DNA of 64,000 nucleotides from Saccharomycopsis malanga (lineage: Eukaryota; Ascomycota; Saccharomycetes; Ascoideales; Saccharomycopsidaceae): NCBI GenBank assembly GCA_004014935.1, contig CP025324.1, forward strand, positions 2,108,501 through 2,172,500, in the 5' to 3' direction. Of the stretch, positions 43,121 to 54,600 are shown in pieces. The number at the start of each line of letters is the position of its first letter. The first letter of the stretch is position 1. The notes under the pieces were generated by a model. That model was given only the letters and a program-made list of their open reading frames with translations. It ran no database searches and was not told the DNA's origin. Both the position numbers and the translations under genes were made by a program.

Positions 43121-44692
43121 AGTAATGCACTGCAATGCAGTGCACTGTAACGTAATGTAATGCAGCCCCCCTCCCTCCCCCTTGATCGTTGAATGTGTGT
43201 GCCATCAGGACGGGTCAGGTGCCCGCCTCGTCCGTTGTCTATGGTGCAGAATTGTGCATCTATTTCAGCTTTTGAATAAGACCGAATAGCTAATATCTAT
43301 GCAAACAAGTTTGAATAAGATACATCAGAGAAATGTCATTAATGCCTAGTTTGGCCGCTTTTTTTGAGGCGCATTTCATTAATAAGCACGTCAAATGGAT
43401 CTGGAAGATGTGAACGTAAAAAAGGCAAATACAATGAGCTTTTGTTGAAAACCGCTTGTGATTAGACATATTCAGCCATTTGAGTAGTCACAACAGTACG
43501 ATTCGAGCCGTGTCTTTATGCTGACTATACATATACCTTCTCATCCTTGCTTTAGTCTGCGTGTATCATTATATACCTAATATATCTTGCTCATTGACGT
43601 TTTTGACGTTTCAACTGTATTATTACCAAACTGACAAGTTTCAAGGTCACACAAGGGAGACAAGTAGGTTGAGGCTTGTATCATTCATGATAATCACTCA
43701 TACGCTTCTATTCTTACGATTTGTCTTGCTTAAATCAATAAAATACAATTTGCCCTGCCCTACTCCTGATGTATTATATGCAAGTATCATGTTCACTAGC
43801 ATGTGATATATGTAAGTATCATGTGTTAGCCGCCTGTGCTATACCAACATGATACTTGCATAAATATATATTATATAAAGTACTATAGAGCTTAGCTTCT
43901 TCTTTCTCTTCTTTTAGAGCACTGACCACTGGCCCAGTGATTTCAACGGAAATCACTTCCCTATTTGTGCCTTTGTCCGTCCGATGGTTAATTAATATTG
44001 CCGGTGTTCTTGTTTTAAGGTTTCACAAATTCCTTCCAAAAAAACCGTTTCTTACGTCTTAAAGTGGACACTAAAGATATGGGTATTGCTTGTATTGGCC
44101 AATTGAGAAGCGAGTTGCAAGCGAATATTGTTGATCCGCTGCAGACTACTGTATCAGCAAACTGGCCTAGTGCTTTTGCTGAAACGATGGTATTCAATTG
44201 GTTACACAAGAGATGCGTTGATTAGCGAAGAATGCATGCACATCAAAACAAGAATCTAAATGGATCAAGGCGAAAAGAAGATGCAATGGACCAAAGCAAA
44301 TGGATCAATAAGAATTTTGTCAGATTAACCAAGAATCAATTTTGTATCAATCAAGTATATGAGTTATAGATGCATGTTTGTGCATTGGGATGCATATTTA
44401 CTATCGGTTTAAGTGCATGACGAACGGGGAGTCACGGGCAGCGCGCATGATAGTTGCAGAAAAGCAAGCTATTCCGGACTTAAGTGAGCGGAATTTTTTG
44501 ATGGACTAAAACATGGGGCCTTTGCTGCACAAATCTTGCTGAATATGCGTTAGGTTGCATGGGCATGCATACCATTGCATATTTCAATATATATATATAT
44601 ATACGGTAAGATATAAGAGAAGTGAAGAGAATGGGAGATTTTGGGCAATTTTCATTGAGATAATAGTATTTGAGCAGAGATTTGCAGAGATT
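43121..44692. promoter_or_regulatory. Upstream region of velvet gene 2
   Basis: About 1.6 kb with no gene. A tRNA-like SINE head fragment lies at 43895-43940 (minus). TGCATGCA occurs at 44233, and GCATGCAT or ATGCAT motifs cluster between 44370 and 44580, the last within 120 bp of the velvet ATG, echoing the WOR1/velvet 1 intergenic region. A short (TA)n run sits at 44589-44603. Confidence 0.45.
43895..43940 (-). mobile_element. SINE family 1 head fragment
   Basis: Minus strand reads CACTGGGCCAGTGGTCAGTG, CTCTAAAAGAAGAGAAAG: the A-box-like block and purine linker seen in the other heads. No B-box or body follows. Confidence 0.45.
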
Positions 44693-45751
44693 ATGCCTTT
44701 AGTGGCAGATTTTGTGCCTTTGGGCCGGGTTTATTGCGCGGAAGGCGTCGAGTATGAGTTGAGTATAATACGGGAGCCGATTTCTGGGCGAGAATTCAGC
44801 AGTGTGAAGCGGTTGATTACGCCCCAGCCGGTATTGGCTTTGAAGGTGTTTTCGAGGCAGGCAGGTGTTGCTGTGGACATCACGACGCATGTTTTGGCGC
44901 AGTTTTTCGTCAAGGCCAGCGTGTATTGTGGGCAAACTGGCGCAGCAGAGGACCAGGGATTATTGTTTGGAGTGACAGCAGTGAGTGGCTGCTTGTACCA
45001 GATACCCTGTGAGGATACGAGCAGCACCGAGGGCGTTTTCGTGTTCCAGTTTAGCGATCTTGGGGTTATTAGAAGGGGGCTGTACCGGTTGATGTTTGAT
45101 TTGTATAAATACGAAGGATACGGCTACTTGAGCTGCAGGCCGCCTGTTTTCAGCAAAATAGCCCTGATTGTTACAGCCAGAGACATGAAGATCCAGGGAA
45201 TTAGGGAGTATTACAAGCACCAGGCGAAGACAGAGTACCAGCGACTTGTGCAGCGAAATTACTTGGAAATGCAGACTGACCAGCAAAAAATGAAGGTCTA
45301 CAGGCATTTGGTGGGCATCAACATGCTAAAAGACGACTTGAAAGTTGCAGAATTGCTGCAAAAGGCTGAATTGCGGCCAAGTTTGGAAAATCTGCCAAGA
45401 AAGGCAAAAAGACCTACTGAAAGTGCTGGAAATAAGCGAAAAAAGACCAAATCTGACTGTAGTCACGCTGGCAGTGCTGCAGACCAGTCTTTGGACACCC
45501 TCTGCGCTTTTTCCGATGCCAGTAACCTTGTATGCTTTGATACCAGCTGGTTTAGTGGCTTGGACATGGAACTTGATCCTTTCACAATAGAAACAGCACC
45601 TGATCTGCTAGAAAACACACCAAAACCCGACTTCCTCACGCTCATAGCTGATTTAGAGCCTTTGGAATTTTATAACGACGCCTCAGCCAGACTCTCGTCA
45701 ACATTCGAACTCATCAAAGAGGATACATACCTAAACTGGAACACCTTTTGA
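44693..45751 (+). CDS. Velvet-domain regulator 2
   Basis: Second, diverged velvet protein, 352 residues from the ATG at 44693 (the frame further upstream has no ATG). The domain covers about residues 20-205: EYELSIIREPISGREFSSVK, LITPQPVLALKVFS, FFVKASVY, VTAVSGCLYQIP, VFQFSDLGVIRRGLYRLMF and DMKIQGIREYYKHQ. It keeps the FSDLG-x-RRG-x-(Y/F)-(R/K)-L core shared with velvet gene 1 but lacks the canonical QQP in the first strand and the polyglutamine insert. A basic patch (KRKKTK near residue 250) may be a nuclear signal; the C-terminus is acidic. Base composition is richer in G+C than velvet gene 1. Velvet proteins usually act as heterodimers, so the two products may be partners. Confidence 0.8.
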   Translation: MPLVADFVPLGRVYCAEGVEYELSIIREPISGREFSSVKRLITPQPVLALKVFSRQAGVAVDITTHVLAQFFVKASVYCGQTGAAEDQGLLFGVTAVSGCLYQIPCEDTSSTEGVFVFQFSDLGVIRRGLYRLMFDLYKYEGYGYLSCRPPVFSKIALIVTARDMKIQGIREYYKHQAKTEYQRLVQRNYLEMQTDQQKMKVYRHLVGINMLKDDLKVAELLQKAELRPSLENLPRKAKRPTESAGNKRKKTKSDCSHAGSAADQSLDTLCAFSDASNLVCFDTSWFSGLDMELDPFTIETAPDLLENTPKPDFLTLIADLEPLEFYNDASARLSSTFELIKEDTYLNWNTF

Positions 45752-46479
45752 ACGCTCCCAAACCAGCCGTTCTTACAATGCTACTTATCTCTCCTGCTGC
45801 CTATATCTACACATTTGGGTCCTTCCTTCTTGGGAAACTGATAAATTAAAGTGGAACCACACAGTCTCATAGATCCAAACCATAATTTATTCAAAGTTAG
45901 ATTATCTGACACCACCACTGGCCTCCACGTCAATTTCCTCGTATCTTCCTGTATATGCATATACATGCATACACGCACATTACCTAACATAACCTTGCAT
46001 ATCACGAACGAAATGCAGCTACACTGGCGGGCTAAACACCGAGACGGTTGGATATAGTATAATATAGTATAGATAGAAGATTGCACCCAAAAGCATGGAA
46101 AGCAGCAAAATAAACAAAAACTACTATTTAAAAGCAAGAGTATAGTATAGCAGAACAACATGCCCTGCATTTGAAGCGTGAAATACCGTGGCAATAGTAA
46201 TATAAAAGACGAAAATGAATAATAAGCAGAACTATAGTATAATATGGGGGTGCACCGACACTTATCAATGTGCGAGTAGCAAAAAATGAACAGTAAATTG
46301 ATTGTAGTGCGACTAGCAGTTGTAGTTCTATTAGCAATTTATGCACAGTAAATTAATTGTAGTGCTATTAGCAATTTATGTGTGCATGGAAAAGTGTCAA
46401 TGATTTTTGTATGGCGAGAAGGCAACAGTATAATAATGATTAACATGATTAATATTAAGACTCGTGATACTAAACATCA
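45752..46479. other. 3' region of velvet gene 2
   Basis: No gene seen. Contains TATAGTATA-type short repeats near 46055-46070, 46138-46150 and 46230-46245, and a 25-bp direct repeat around GTAGTTCTATTAGCAATTTATG / GTAGTGCTATTAGCAATTTATG (46320-46380). Confidence 0.4.
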
Positions 46480-46593
46480 TTAATACCAATTACATTTAGA
46501 ACAACGAGGGCTATCGCAACTTTCGCAGTTGCTGCTGCTTTGATCGTTGACATTGTTGCATTGACAGCATCTCCAATAGTAAGGTTCGGACAT
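46480..46593 (-). CDS. Possible 37-residue Cys-rich zinc-binding mini-protein
   Basis: An ATG at 46593 starts a 37-residue frame, MSEPYYWRCCQCNNVNDQ followed by CESC and RCSKC near the end, closing with NWY. The spacing W-x-C-x2-C ... C-x2-C-x3-RC-x2-C resembles small fungal zinc-finger proteins and RanBP2-type fingers. Eight cysteines in 37 residues are unlikely by chance in AT-rich DNA, but no wider homology can be shown here and it could be the last exon of a spliced gene. Confidence 0.4.
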   Translation of the reverse strand: MSEPYYWRCCQCNNVNDQSSSNCESCDSPRCSKCNWY

Positions 46594-48044
46594 TGGAAAG
46601 AGAAAAGTCGTAGCTTCGTTAAATCGTAAAAACTTGTCGTAAAAGAAGAGTAATGATATGAGCGTCAAGAGTTTGAGAGTTTCTAGACTATGAGTAGCTT
46701 CAAGCACTTGGATAATTCAGTCTATATGACGATTGGACAAGATGAGCGGCCAAGTTGGGCTGCAGTGAATTGGAGTTGTAAAGGAGCGTGGAAATAACTA
46801 ACCAAAGGGGCAAAGGAAGGTGAGATTTATGGAAATGTAAAAGCAAACGAAGAAAAGTTGGGCCAGGGAAATTGGATTTGTTTTATAAAACCAAGGGAAG
46901 CAGACTAAAGAGGCAGAAAACAGTGAGAGTGAAAAAGTAAAAAAGTAAATCCAATTAGTCTCTCTTGGTCTAAAAGCGTAACGTAAAACAGGCAAAAAGG
47001 TTCAGAGACGGGAAGCAAGCTAAGAATGCCTGGAGAAGCTGGTAATAAACAATATCCTAGCATTTTCTGTACGCTTTTTCAAAGAAACCAACATGTGGTT
47101 GTGAATAAAGACTTTACAAATCCCTTTATTCCGCAAATTGAACACTCTACATTCTAAACAGTTACCATTCTTTTTAAAAGAAGAATTAATTATGATAAAA
47201 TTGAAAAAAAAAAACCAAAAACTATAGAATCCATTCACACTTCTTGTCAAATATATAATAACTCATCAACTATCATCATAACGTCCTTTTGCCACTCGCC
47301 TATATCATCGAATATCAATCTCGTTGGCCTTCTGGAATGCTCCATTATGTCATGGTACGCATCGCTGCAGATGGTGGATGCAAGGTTATGCACTCCGTCA
47401 CATGCACATGCGTCCCCGTGCAGGTTGCTCTTGCAAAAACACCGCACTTGGACAGTTGTAAGGATTAGTAGCGAAAGCCGGGTAGTGGGGCGGGTGCAGT
47501 CGAAGCAAGTCGGTTTCTGGCTAGCCAAAGAGTCGTACGATTTTACATGGTGTGGATATCCGGAGTAGAACACGGTGGCTTAATGTACGTATTTAAATCT
47601 GTTTTGCTGGGGCTCGTGCATAAATTCTTAGCATTTATATTGTATAAGCCTAGCAGAACAATAACGTCACTGCGCGTTTGTTCCCTGCGGGTAGAACGCA
47701 TCCTCGCTATTACATGCCACGGAACTTACACCAATATAGCGTTCCGCTCCGAAACACCGGGTCATCCTTGCAACTTGGGGCTCATAATTGTTATCACCAG
47801 TTGGTAAGCTATAGTTTATTATCGAGTGTCAATATGGCTGTTTGCAGTTTTTGGGGCAAGTCTAGGGTGGAACCCCACCGGACTGTAATTCTTAGTATGT
47901 GAGATTTGAGTGCGTTCTCATATGGCCCTTTTTCCTGCAAATAGAAAGCAAATTTTGGTGATTAAAATGGATAGAAACAGAACATGTAGTTTTACCTGTA
48001 AAAACATGGTTAAAAATGGTTTGATTGAAAGTATGTTATTCAAT
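46594..48044. other. Intergenic region, no confirmed gene
   Basis: A minus-strand Cys-rich open frame at 47247-47573 has no ATG near its start and is not called. Base composition between 47280 and 47800 is more GC-rich than the flanks. No RNA gene recognised. Confidence 0.35.
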
Positions 48045-48082
48045 ATATTTTGATATTTTGATATTTTGATATTTTGATATTT
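48045..48082. repeat. ATATTTTGAT tandem repeat
   Basis: A 9-10-bp unit (TGATATTTT) is repeated about four to five times head to tail. Confidence 0.85.
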
Positions 48083-48280
48083 TTGTCATTTGTTTATATA
48101 ATTCTTTTCAGATAATGATGATTTGTCTCTTATTTTTATGCTACTCAATTTATAAGTGAACAGCTTTATGATTCTTTCTATTCGATTTGAATTTATTCTC
48201 TTGATAGTTGTTTTTTAAAAAAATAGTTTAGATCTTATTTGATGTCTGGCAATATTAATTTACTAGTGTTACTTTGTATC

Positions 48281-48508
48281 TTTTTTCTCGCTGCTTTCAC
48301 GATGCTGACTTTACAGCAAATATAACTATTTGAAACACGACCTAGACCAAAGTCTAGCACTTACTTTCCATTTTGTTGAGAATATTATAATGACTGGACA
48401 TGGTTGAGTTTTTCCCATTGGATTTTACCAAGTCTCTTTAGGTATAAAACGTATATACAGCACTAATATTTACTAGGCCTGAAATATAGATTATTACTAG
48501 TATAAATC
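48281..48508 (+). mobile_element. SINE-like element family 1, diverged copy
   Basis: Starts at CTCGCTGCTTTCACGATGCTG and continues with GAAACACGACCTAGACCAAA, GCACTTACTTTCCA, AATGACTGGACATGGTTGAG, TTTTACCAAGTCTCTTTAGG, CGTATATACAGC, TTACTAGGCCTGAAATATAG and an ATT-like tail. The tRNA-like head is missing (5' truncation), which is usual for target-primed reverse transcription products. Several percent more diverged than the copy at 8961. Confidence 0.68.
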
Positions 48509-49163
48509 ATTCATATGGTTAACATGATGTCTTGTAGAAATCTACTATTGTCAAAACTCTACTACTGTCAGTTTTTAATCAAATTTGCTTTTTAAAAAGA
48601 ATTGTATATTTAGAGCATCAAGTACAAATGAAAATAAGAAACACTTGTATGGTTTAATCGACTAAACACATACATAATTTTAAATGGTTATTCATTATAA
48701 AAAAATGGATAGAAGTCTGAAATAAAATCTCAAGCAAGGAGACCAATTTTAAACAGAACAGTAATCAATACTATACTACTTATTATATATATCCTGTTAC
48801 TAGTTATAATAAATTCACTTGTGTAGTTGGTAAACGATAAAGTTTTTATTATATGAATGTCACATACTGTTGTTGCTACACTAAATAATGTTAAAGTTGA
48901 TGATAATATCGTATATTCTATTGATGGGAGAATACCTATTAAAGAAAATGAGCCAATCATGAAAATAATCAATCTCGTTTGCCTTAAAAACACCATCAAC
49001 AATTAATAATAAAACACCATCATAAAAACCCAATTTTATACTCAAAGCTTATCTAGATACGTATACCCCTAAAAGGTTTAATTACTAAACCAGTTTATAC
49101 TTTTCTACGGTGTACCTGACTGAATTTATTAATGATTATCAATACGTTGGCAATAATAACAAA

Positions 49164-49206
49164 CTTACGAAACTGATATATACTGGGCTTGAAATTATTA
49201 TAACAA
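49164..49206 (+). mobile_element. SINE family 1 tail fragment
   Basis: ACGAAACTGATATATACTGG followed by GCTTGAAATTATTATAAC equals the last 40 bp of the family. Only the 3' end survives, an extreme 5' truncation. Confidence 0.6.
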
Positions 49207-49324
49207 ACTTCTATTTTACAAGGCTAAAGTGCTTGATTGGTCCCTCTATTCATTTCTCAATTGTTAGCAGGCATTGCCACTTTAATTTCCAAAGTTTTGT
49301 AATTTGAAAACTTTCAACAAATTT

Positions 49325-49510
49325 ACCATTTAATACCATTATTTAAAACCATCATTTAATGGCATCATTCAATACTATTATTTAAAATCACTATTTAAAA
49401 CCATCATTCAAAACCATCATTTAATACCATTATTTAAAACCATTATTCAATACCATCATTTAAAACCATCATTTAATACCATCAATCAGTACCATCATTT
49501 AGTACTATGC
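49325..49510. repeat. ACCATCATTTAAT / ACCATTATTTAAA 13-mer tandem array
   Basis: About 13 imperfect head-to-tail copies of a 13-bp unit (ACCATTATTTAAA and variants). It is non-coding and lies within the long MSB2 upstream region. Confidence 0.9.
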
Positions 49511-51602
49511 TGTTAGAACAATGGCTCCATGAATGTCAACAGTAACCATTGGGTAGGATTCATTTTTGAGGCTATTTAATGAAGCTGGAAAGCCATGAAA
49601 CAAGCATGTTTCAGATGTTTGAGGTTGGCGGAGCTACAACGGTTTTCCAAACAAGTTGCGTAAGGCAGACTAACCACACTATTCTGGAAATAGCATATCA
49701 GGGTTGCCGAACTAAGCTAGTCTCAGAGACTATAGGATCCCTTTAATGTCAGTTACAAGCGGAAGGCTGTTTAAGGGGCTGCCCAACTGCGTAGGCTGTC
49801 AAACAATTCTCTGAGTTTGCAAGTATATTACAGACATACACTCAATACGGATACTGTATTGATACCCAAATAGGAAACTTGAACGTTAATGCCGTTTTTG
49901 GCTTTTTCCAGACAACGTAACTCCATATTTCGCTGTAATTAAATCAGATATATTACACCTTGCTTGAAACTCTGATAATTTGAATAATTCTCTTTAATAA
50001 TTAGAAGAGCACTCTTTAGAATTGGTAATTATGACATTCCACCACACCCCATCGTCCTACACTCCTAACACATTCAGCCAATAGGAACAAATTCGTATCA
50101 GAACAAATAACACCCACTATAGTGTCTTATTAAAAGTCAAATAGACCAGTTTTAGCGGATAGGCACAACTTATGGGTGCGTCTGAACAATGCAGCAGGGT
50201 GCATCAACATGCATATAGACTGGATATTTAATAGTGTATTCTGATTCTTTATATTGTTTGAAAGTACGTTAAAAATGTTTATTTTTATCAAGTAATGGAG
50301 CTAATTTTTTTCTTTCTTTGCTACGAGCTTGTTGGCTTTGAAAGTACAAGATATTAAAGCAAAAAATTCACAATTATTTAAATCATTCGTAATATGTAAC
50401 AGGCGCTCTGGCCTCAGTTTTGGCGAATCAATTGGGTAATGTCGCTGCAATCATTTCCCCGGTTTTTTTCTGTAAGCAAACTTTATTGCCAGCAACATTT
50501 GGTGCTGATCTTGGTTGAGATTTACCATTGTATCACGATATGTGCAAACTTTGTGCGTTTTTGCCAGAAAAGTTTTTGCATTTTACAATATCCTACGGTT
50601 TTGCAAAGAAAAATCATGAAATATCAATTGTAAACACGTTATTCATCAAAATACCATCTAATAATAGACAGCCAATGCAGCCGATAACCATTTAGCACAC
50701 ATTTAACCGGACAAATCTCTGAGCAGAACAATTTGGTTATAAAACGTTTTGCATGATCAAAAAGGGTTGTAATTCCAGCCCAAAAACCGCTAGCGCGCTC
50801 AGCCTTTTGCATCAATACAGCAAACATCACTGATCAATGTGGTAATAGGTGGATAAAGCTACATTTCAGGTTTAGACCTAGTTTATAGCACCATAGACCT
50901 TTGCAAATCAGCAAGTTACCCGCCCGAGTATGCCTTATCGAGCAATGCAAACGTCCGAAAATGTCGATGGGGGTCTGCATGTGCATTGTCTGTGGGTCTG
51001 CACGAATCACTTAGCGTGGATTGCAGACAATGGACGCACCCGAGGAGTGGATAATCTGCATATGTTAAAACCTATGAGCTATTGATGGAAAACAACTGAA
51101 TGCCACGAAACACTCGCAAAACATTCTGTATTGATTTTTACAGCGACCAGACCAGCACCAAAGATGAATGAACAGAAGAAGGAGACAGGGAGTCCTGCCT
51201 ACCTAAACAAGTATTAGAGTTTTTTTTTTGTTTTTTTTTTTTTGCACCTGCAGCCAGGTACATGCAGGCGCATAATACGCATACGCATGCATGGGACGCA
51301 GTTACAAGTTTTAGCATGATTATTGGGCATGTCGCAGCATGGAGCTAGCACATTATGATGAAACCAGCTAAATGTCTAACATGGTGTATCCAGAGATTGC
51401 AATGTTCCAGTATATATATTGATTATGAGGCCTGTTGCCGGAAGATTTCCAAGGGCCAATCTTGTTGGGGAATTCTGACCATTTCAAGCATTGATTGTGT
51501 TGTGCAGCAATACACCCAAGCGTTTTGATAAAAGTTGAGATTGAAAGGTGTATGCAGCGTAATCTTTGGTACTGAAAGAATAACAAAGTCAATCAATTGG
51601 CC
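49511..51602. promoter_or_regulatory. MSB2 upstream region
   Basis: Together with 45752-49510 this makes a 5.8-kb gap before MSB2, with no supported large gene. Features: a T-rich run at 51220-51243, a GCATGCATGG motif at 51285 and CATGCAT at 50208, related to the TGCATGCA palindromes of the WOR1/velvet region. No RNA gene recognised. Confidence 0.35.
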
Positions 51603-54600
51603 ATGAATCTTCAATTGGTATTGATATCTTGCTGTTTTCTCATGCTCTCGGGAGCAGCTTCTACTGAAGCATCTGAGACTAAAGCAGTGGGCCATACAGA
51701 GACGTCAAAAGCAGCTACAAATGAAAAAACAGAAACAGCTTTTCAATCAACAAAGGCAGCTACTCAATCGACTGAAAATGGTGTCAAATCTACTAGTATT
51801 GTTGAGACAAGTTCTAATAAACCTGCTACTACGAGTTCTGAAAAGCATACTATTGAAACCAGTTCTTCTCTGTTTGCCAATACTGTTCAATCAACAAATA
51901 CTGTTAAACCATCAAGTAGTGCTCAATCAACAAATACTGTTAAACCATCAAGTAGTGCTCAACCAACAAGTACTGTTAAACCAACAAGTACTACTCAATT
52001 GACTAATACTGCTCAATCTTCTAAAGTTGAACAAACTACTGCTCAATCTTCTAAAGTTGAACAAACTACTGCTCAATCTTCTAAAATTGAACCTTCTACT
52101 ACTCAATCTTCCAAAGTTGAACCTTCTACTACTCAATCTTCCAAAGTTTTTCAAAATACTGTTGAATCATCCACTTCTAAACCAAGCAGCACCCAACCAA
52201 CTAGTGCTACATTATCCACTAGTCAATCAAATGCTGTTACCAATCCTACTTCGACTTCTCAATACTCTTCTACATCAGCCCAGAGTTCTCAAAGTGCACC
52301 AACTACTAGCACTGGTCAATCACAGAGCACACAATGGCCAAACCAACAAAGTACTACTAGTTTTAACGGTGAATCTTCAAACACTTTTAATCCATCTAGC
52401 ACTGGGTTTTCTAGCAGTACTGGAATCGCTCAAAGTCTGTCTCTGAGCTCAGGACTTGGTTTTCCAGGAAAAGTGACTTCAGCTATTGGTAATCTCTTTG
52501 GAAAAAGTAGTCTGACCATTTCTCAAACCACCAATTGGCCTGGATTCTCAAGTAGTACTACTCAAACTCCATCTTCTAGTTGGAATGATTTTTTCAAAGG
52601 ATCAAGCACAGGATCAAGTACAGGATCAAGTACTGAACAGCCAAATACATTTTTTAATCCTTCGGGCACAAGTTTTACCAATTGGAATGGACAGCCTACA
52701 AGTTCTAATGCTTGGAATGGACAACCAACTAGTTCTAATGCTTGGAATGGACAACCAACTAGTTCTAATGCTTGGAATGGACAACCAACAAGTTTTACCA
52801 ATTGGAATGGACAACCTACAAGTTCTAATGCTTGGAATGGACAGCCTACAAGTTCTAATGCCTTTTGGAATGGACAACCAACTAGTTCTAATGCCTTTTG
52901 GAATGGACAACCAACTAGTTCTAATGCCTTTTGGAATGATAAATCATCTACTCAAGGCTGGAGTAGTGATAAACCATTGTTTAGTGACCCATTTGGCCCT
53001 ACACAATCATATGATTCTGTCATCAGTTCTCAAACAGGAAATCAACCACCATTTCCTGATCAAAACTCAAAATGGACAGGTTGGCCAGATTGGAATAAAC
53101 ATACTAGTTTTCATGAAATGCCTAGTGTTTCTCATGATGGATTTCCTACAAGTGGTCCTGAAAGTGGATTTCCAACATTTCATTCAGAACCATTCCATTC
53201 AGAACCATTCCATTCGGAGCCATTACCAACATTCCATTCTGATAATCATTTCACAAATGAGCATTCTGAACAAATCCCTTCAATCAACAGCAACATTCCA
53301 AGCCCAACATCGTGGACTCCTACGATTCCTACTTCTGAACATTTGCCTAGTATTCATTCTGAACCACCTTTCAGTGTCAATGCTCCAAGTGTTTCTGACA
53401 AACCTGCCGCTTCAACTTCTTCAAGTGCTTCTGAGAACATTTGGACTGGTGTGACTTCTGAAACTGCTATTTCTAGTGTAAAAAGTGATGCTGTCTCTGA
53501 GACTGCCAAACCAGCTATCCAAGAAACATATTCTTCAGCTGCCCAAGCAGTTTCATCTGTTGCTTCTCACTCTGTACAAAGTTTACAATCTGCTGTCAGT
53601 TCTGTCCAATCAATTGGCCAATCAATTGGTTCAATTCAAAATGGAGCAACTTCTGGCCAATCAGTTGGCCAATCAATTGATTCAATTCAAAATGGAGCAA
53701 CTTCTAGCCATTTTGATAATTCAATTCAAACCACCAATTCTGCACAACCAACTCCTAGCTCCATTGTGATATTCTCACCTAGTTCTGGCAGCTATGTTGC
53801 CAGCACAGTGGCAGCATCTGCTTTGAGTGCATCCCATGAGGCCTCAGAAGCTTCTCAAGTGAGTGGAACCAACATACACCAGTCTACAGTTGCCTCAGCC
53901 ACTAGCAATTGGGTTCCAAGCACTCTCCAGACAGCCACATTGAGCCAGCTTGCTTCTGCAACGTCTGCAACGTCTGAAACAGCTGTGAAAGCTTCCTCGT
54001 CGTCGGCAAAGGCATCTGCCACGTCATCTGCCCCAGAATTGCCCAATGCCATCACTCCTGCTACGGAAACGCCGCTCAAACAAAACTACACCATCATCAC
54101 CATCGGTTTCAAAGCTGGCTTGAACTACCCGTTTGTCGTGGACCACACATTGGCCTCTGCACAGGTGTTCCAGTACTTGCCAAAGACGTTGACCTACATC
54201 TTTGACCATGATGATGACGCAGTGGCAGTCAAGCAGTTGGTTCCGTTCCAGTCGTCCTCTTTGGACTACATTGTCACTGTGGCCGAGGTCTACTTCCCTA
54301 AAGACTGGGTTTCTGCATTGAACGAGTCCATTCAAACCAGCTATTCCAACTTCTACTTCAACACCGACCCTACAGAAAACGCCTTGGCCCAGTTGGTTGA
54401 CACCAACATCCCCTTGGTTGGTCTCGAATCCGGTGCTGCTGTGGCAACTGCGCCTAATCCTACAAACTCGCCTGCTGCAAATGCTGCCCAGACCCCTGTG
54501 GCCCAGGGCTTGGCCAACCCTAGCTTTGGTTCCGTTGACTCCCAGCCTACTCAGAAATCAACCAATCCTAAATTGAAGTATGTCGGCACCTTTTCTGGCG

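Noticed and set aside
42526-43135. Repeated small open frames on both strands in the 203-bp tandem repeat
   Set aside because: They arise from the same DNA repeated, with no known motif; the repeat length is not a multiple of three.
43561-43806. Open frame before velvet gene 2
   Set aside because: No recognisable domain, short, and located in simple-sequence promoter DNA.
47247-47573. Cys-rich open frame on the minus strand (CFDC, CFCK, CACD)
   Set aside because: It lacks an ATG at its start and the only internal ATGs drop most cysteines; without transcript evidence I do not call it a gene, though it could be part of a spliced gene.
49325-49510. CRISPR-like regular array
   Set aside because: Contiguous 13-bp units with no spacers, in a eukaryotic genome; it is a simple tandem repeat.
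52585-53454. Long open frame in another phase of MSB2
   Set aside because: Shadow of the repetitive mucin-coding sequence; the MSB2 frame has signal peptide, conserved domain and membrane segment.
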